Below, piece after piece: positions 62,776 to 64,000 of a DNA stretch of 64,000 nt. Source of the stretch: an uncultured Bacteroides sp. (GTDB taxonomy: Bacteria; Bacteroidota; Bacteroidia; Bacteroidales; Bacteroidaceae); the NCBI GenBank assembly GCA_944321495.1, contig CALULP010000042.1, positions 1 through 64,000 of the forward strand, given 5' to 3'. Each line of letters starts with the position of its first letter. Position 1 is the stretch's first letter. The position numbers were made by a program, and so were the translations under genes. The notes below the pieces were generated by a model. That model saw only the letters and a program-made list of their open reading frames with translations, had not been told where the DNA came from and made no database searches.

Positions 62776-63343
62776 TTTTATCGTATCGTTTTAATCGTTT
62801 CCCAATAATATATTAATGGTGTGGAGCGGCGAACCAGCCCCAAATGCCGTCCTCGCCTATGTCCTTGTTTTTAAGGGTGCAAATTTACAAATTTATCGGA
62901 GAAATTCTTCCTTGCCGCGAGATTTTCCTTTTCCTTTCCGGCACGAAGCCTTAAAAGACAGGCAACACTCCGGAAAAAGACGACTGCCGCATGGAAAAAA
63001 TCCGCGATGTACTTTGAAAAGTTTATCTTAGGGTTGCAGATAATTATCTTAAGGTTGCAGATATATATCTTAGGGCTTAAGATAATTATCTTCAGGCTTA
63101 AGATAATCTTTTTGCAATGGATTCCGCATTTTCCGGACAAGGGGAAAAAGTTTTTCCGGCATACGCCCTCTTTTTCCCTTACGCAAGGATTAAAAGCCCA
63201 TTCAACGGCATGTTTTCACAACAAACGTTAGTCCTTTATAAAATAGATGAACGGGATGCCGTATTCTACCCGCAAACGGCATTATATTTGTAGAGATAAA
63301 AAAAACAGATTGTAGAACCTAAACGTAGAAAGGAAAGCATGAT
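62776..63343. other. 568-base gap between divergent ileS and DUF4251 gene
   Basis: No supported gene. It holds two overlapping -7 boxes for ileS (62880-62895), the 21-bp array I (63023-63106), a small palindrome GGAAAAAGTTTTTCC (63143-63157), and a -7 element TATATTTG (63283-63290) for the DUF4251 gene. The short ORFs that cross it carry no family resemblance. Confidence 0.6.
63023..63106. repeat. 21-bp-period array I (TTATCTTARGGYTTAAGATAA type, 4 units)
   Basis: Four 21-base units run without spacers from 63023, 63044, 63065 and 63086. Units 3 and 4 are near-perfect palindromes (TATCTTAGGGCTTAAGATA); units 1 and 2 carry TTGCAGATA in the right arm. The only array here with a 21-bp rather than 22-bp period. 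Confidence 0.9.
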
Positions 63344-63934
63344 ATGAAAAAGTTTATTGCATTCGCCTTTATGGCACTGATGGCATTTGCCGGGACAAAT
63401 GCTTACGCACAACAAGAGACAAAGGAAAACAAATCGGAACAGAAAGCCCTGCGCGACGCCGAACGCGCCCGCCAAAAGGCAGAAGCCGACATGCTGGACA
63501 GCCTGATGCACCAAACGGCGCTGACTGCACTGAACGGACGGCAATTCGTGCTGGAAGCCGACAAAGTAATCTTCAAGCGGGGAGAAACGGCCTATGTGAA
63601 CTCCAACACCAACTTTATATCCATGGACCAGGACAGAGGCAGCGTACAAGTGGCCTTCAACACCGCGTTTGCAGGCCCTAACGGGATAGGCGGAATAACC
63701 GTGGACGGCAATGTGTCGAATGTCAAAATGAGAACCACCAAAAAAGGTGACGTGAACTTCAGTTTCTCCGTACAAGGCATCGGCATCTCCGCACAGCTCT
63801 TCCTCACCCTGAACAGAGGCAACAATGAAGCCACCATAACCATTACGCCCAACTTCAACTCGAACACGCTGACCCTGCACGGCAAGATAGTGCCGCTGGA
63901 GGAATCGTCCGTCTACAAAGGCCGTTCCCTGTAA
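63344..63934 (+). CDS. DUF4251 periplasmic protein
   Basis: A 196-residue protein with a signal peptide (FIAFAFMALMAFAGTNAYAQ, cut likely after Ala19 or Gln21-Gln). A charged helical linker (EQKALRDAERARQKAEAD) and a beta-rich DUF4251 domain follow (FVLEADKVIFKRGETAYVNSN). The family is Bacteroidetes-specific and of unknown function. A -7 element TATATTTG lies at 63283-63290. The stop is followed by 66 bases without a further gene. Confidence 0.85.
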   Translation: MKKFIAFAFMALMAFAGTNAYAQQETKENKSEQKALRDAERARQKAEADMLDSLMHQTALTALNGRQFVLEADKVIFKRGETAYVNSNTNFISMDQDRGSVQVAFNTAFAGPNGIGGITVDGNVSNVKMRTTKKGDVNFSFSVQGIGISAQLFLTLNRGNNEATITITPNFNSNTLTLHGKIVPLEESSVYKGRSL

Positions 63935-64000
63935 AGGCGACAGCCCGTCTTGCGTCAAGAAAAGGGGCGCAAAGGTATTTTTAACCCCTTGAACGTGGCA

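Noticed and set aside
60727..62808. 693-codon + strand ORF opposite ileS
   Set aside because: Antisense shadow of ileS, whose motifs and length are clear; the ORF has no recognisable domain.
63266..63958. 230-codon - strand ORF opposite the DUF4251 gene, with a TACCTTTG box at 63974-63981 upstream
   Set aside because: The + strand gene has a signal peptide and a known domain; the - strand product looks random. The -7 box has no clear -33 partner. It could at most drive an antisense RNA.

Overview
The window is chromosomal DNA from a Bacteroidales bacterium, most likely Bacteroides or Phocaeicola. Three things point there. Protein families common in that order are present (DUF4290, DUF4251, DUF4296, DUF4301, DUF3332, a FeoA-FeoB fusion, a lipoprotein-type TamA). 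Promoters follow the Bacteroides pattern TTTG-N18-20-TAnnTTTG and Shine-Dalgarno sites are mostly weak. MurA carries Asp in place of the usual active-site Cys. No transposase, integrase, phage gene or CRISPR array was seen.

Layout. 1-5.6 kb is AT-rich accessory DNA: the tail of an unknown gene, a YqiA-like hydrolase, a WYL regulator, and two overlapping DUF262 genes, the second with a DUF1524 nuclease-like end. This is a candidate anti-phage restriction module. 5.8-9.3 kb (-) is the late cobalamin branch cbiP-cobD-cbiB, preceded by a predicted ~71-nt small RNA. 9.6-13.1 kb (+) holds pncB, an AmgK-like sugar kinase fused to a RapZ C-terminal domain, and a MurU-like nucleotidyltransferase (peptidoglycan sugar recycling). 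13-20.7 kb (-) has a TetR regulator, a giant dehydratase activase, and yicC-gmk-(2-TM protein)-nadD. 20.8-27.5 kb (+) is a housekeeping run tsaB-DUF4290-murA-rimM-M23 peptidase-dxr-rseP. 27.9-44.4 kb mixes metabolic genes (metY, amidase, malic enzyme, ygiQ, purT, relA, dgkA, panB). 44.5-50 kb has tRNA-Cys, a FeoAB operon, ftsY and rimO in a GC-rich patch. 50-64 kb carries a DUF2461 gene, glgB, a DUF3332 lipoprotein, TamL, an rRNA/tRNA methyltransferase, the ileS-dksA-lspA-DUF4296 operon and a DUF4251 protein.

The most unusual feature is a set of nine short intergenic arrays. Each has three to five units on an exact 22-bp period (one array has 21 bp). At least five unrelated unit sequences are used, most of them imperfect palindromes. 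The same period across unrelated units suggests a shared structural constraint of about two helical turns. Other points of interest are the WYL plus paired DUF262 locus, the AmgK-RapZ fusion, the small RNA gene, a type-2 isoleucyl-tRNA synthetase whose HIGH motif reads GIHH (a swap linked to very high mupirocin resistance), and a RelA with a decayed hydrolase site.

How the genes fit together: cell-envelope synthesis is well represented (murA, dxr, dgkA, rseP, M23 peptidase, amidase, AmgK/MurU, TamL). LspA sits in an operon with a putative lipoprotein and near two others that it would process. All calls were made by reading the sequence and from family knowledge; no database search was run.
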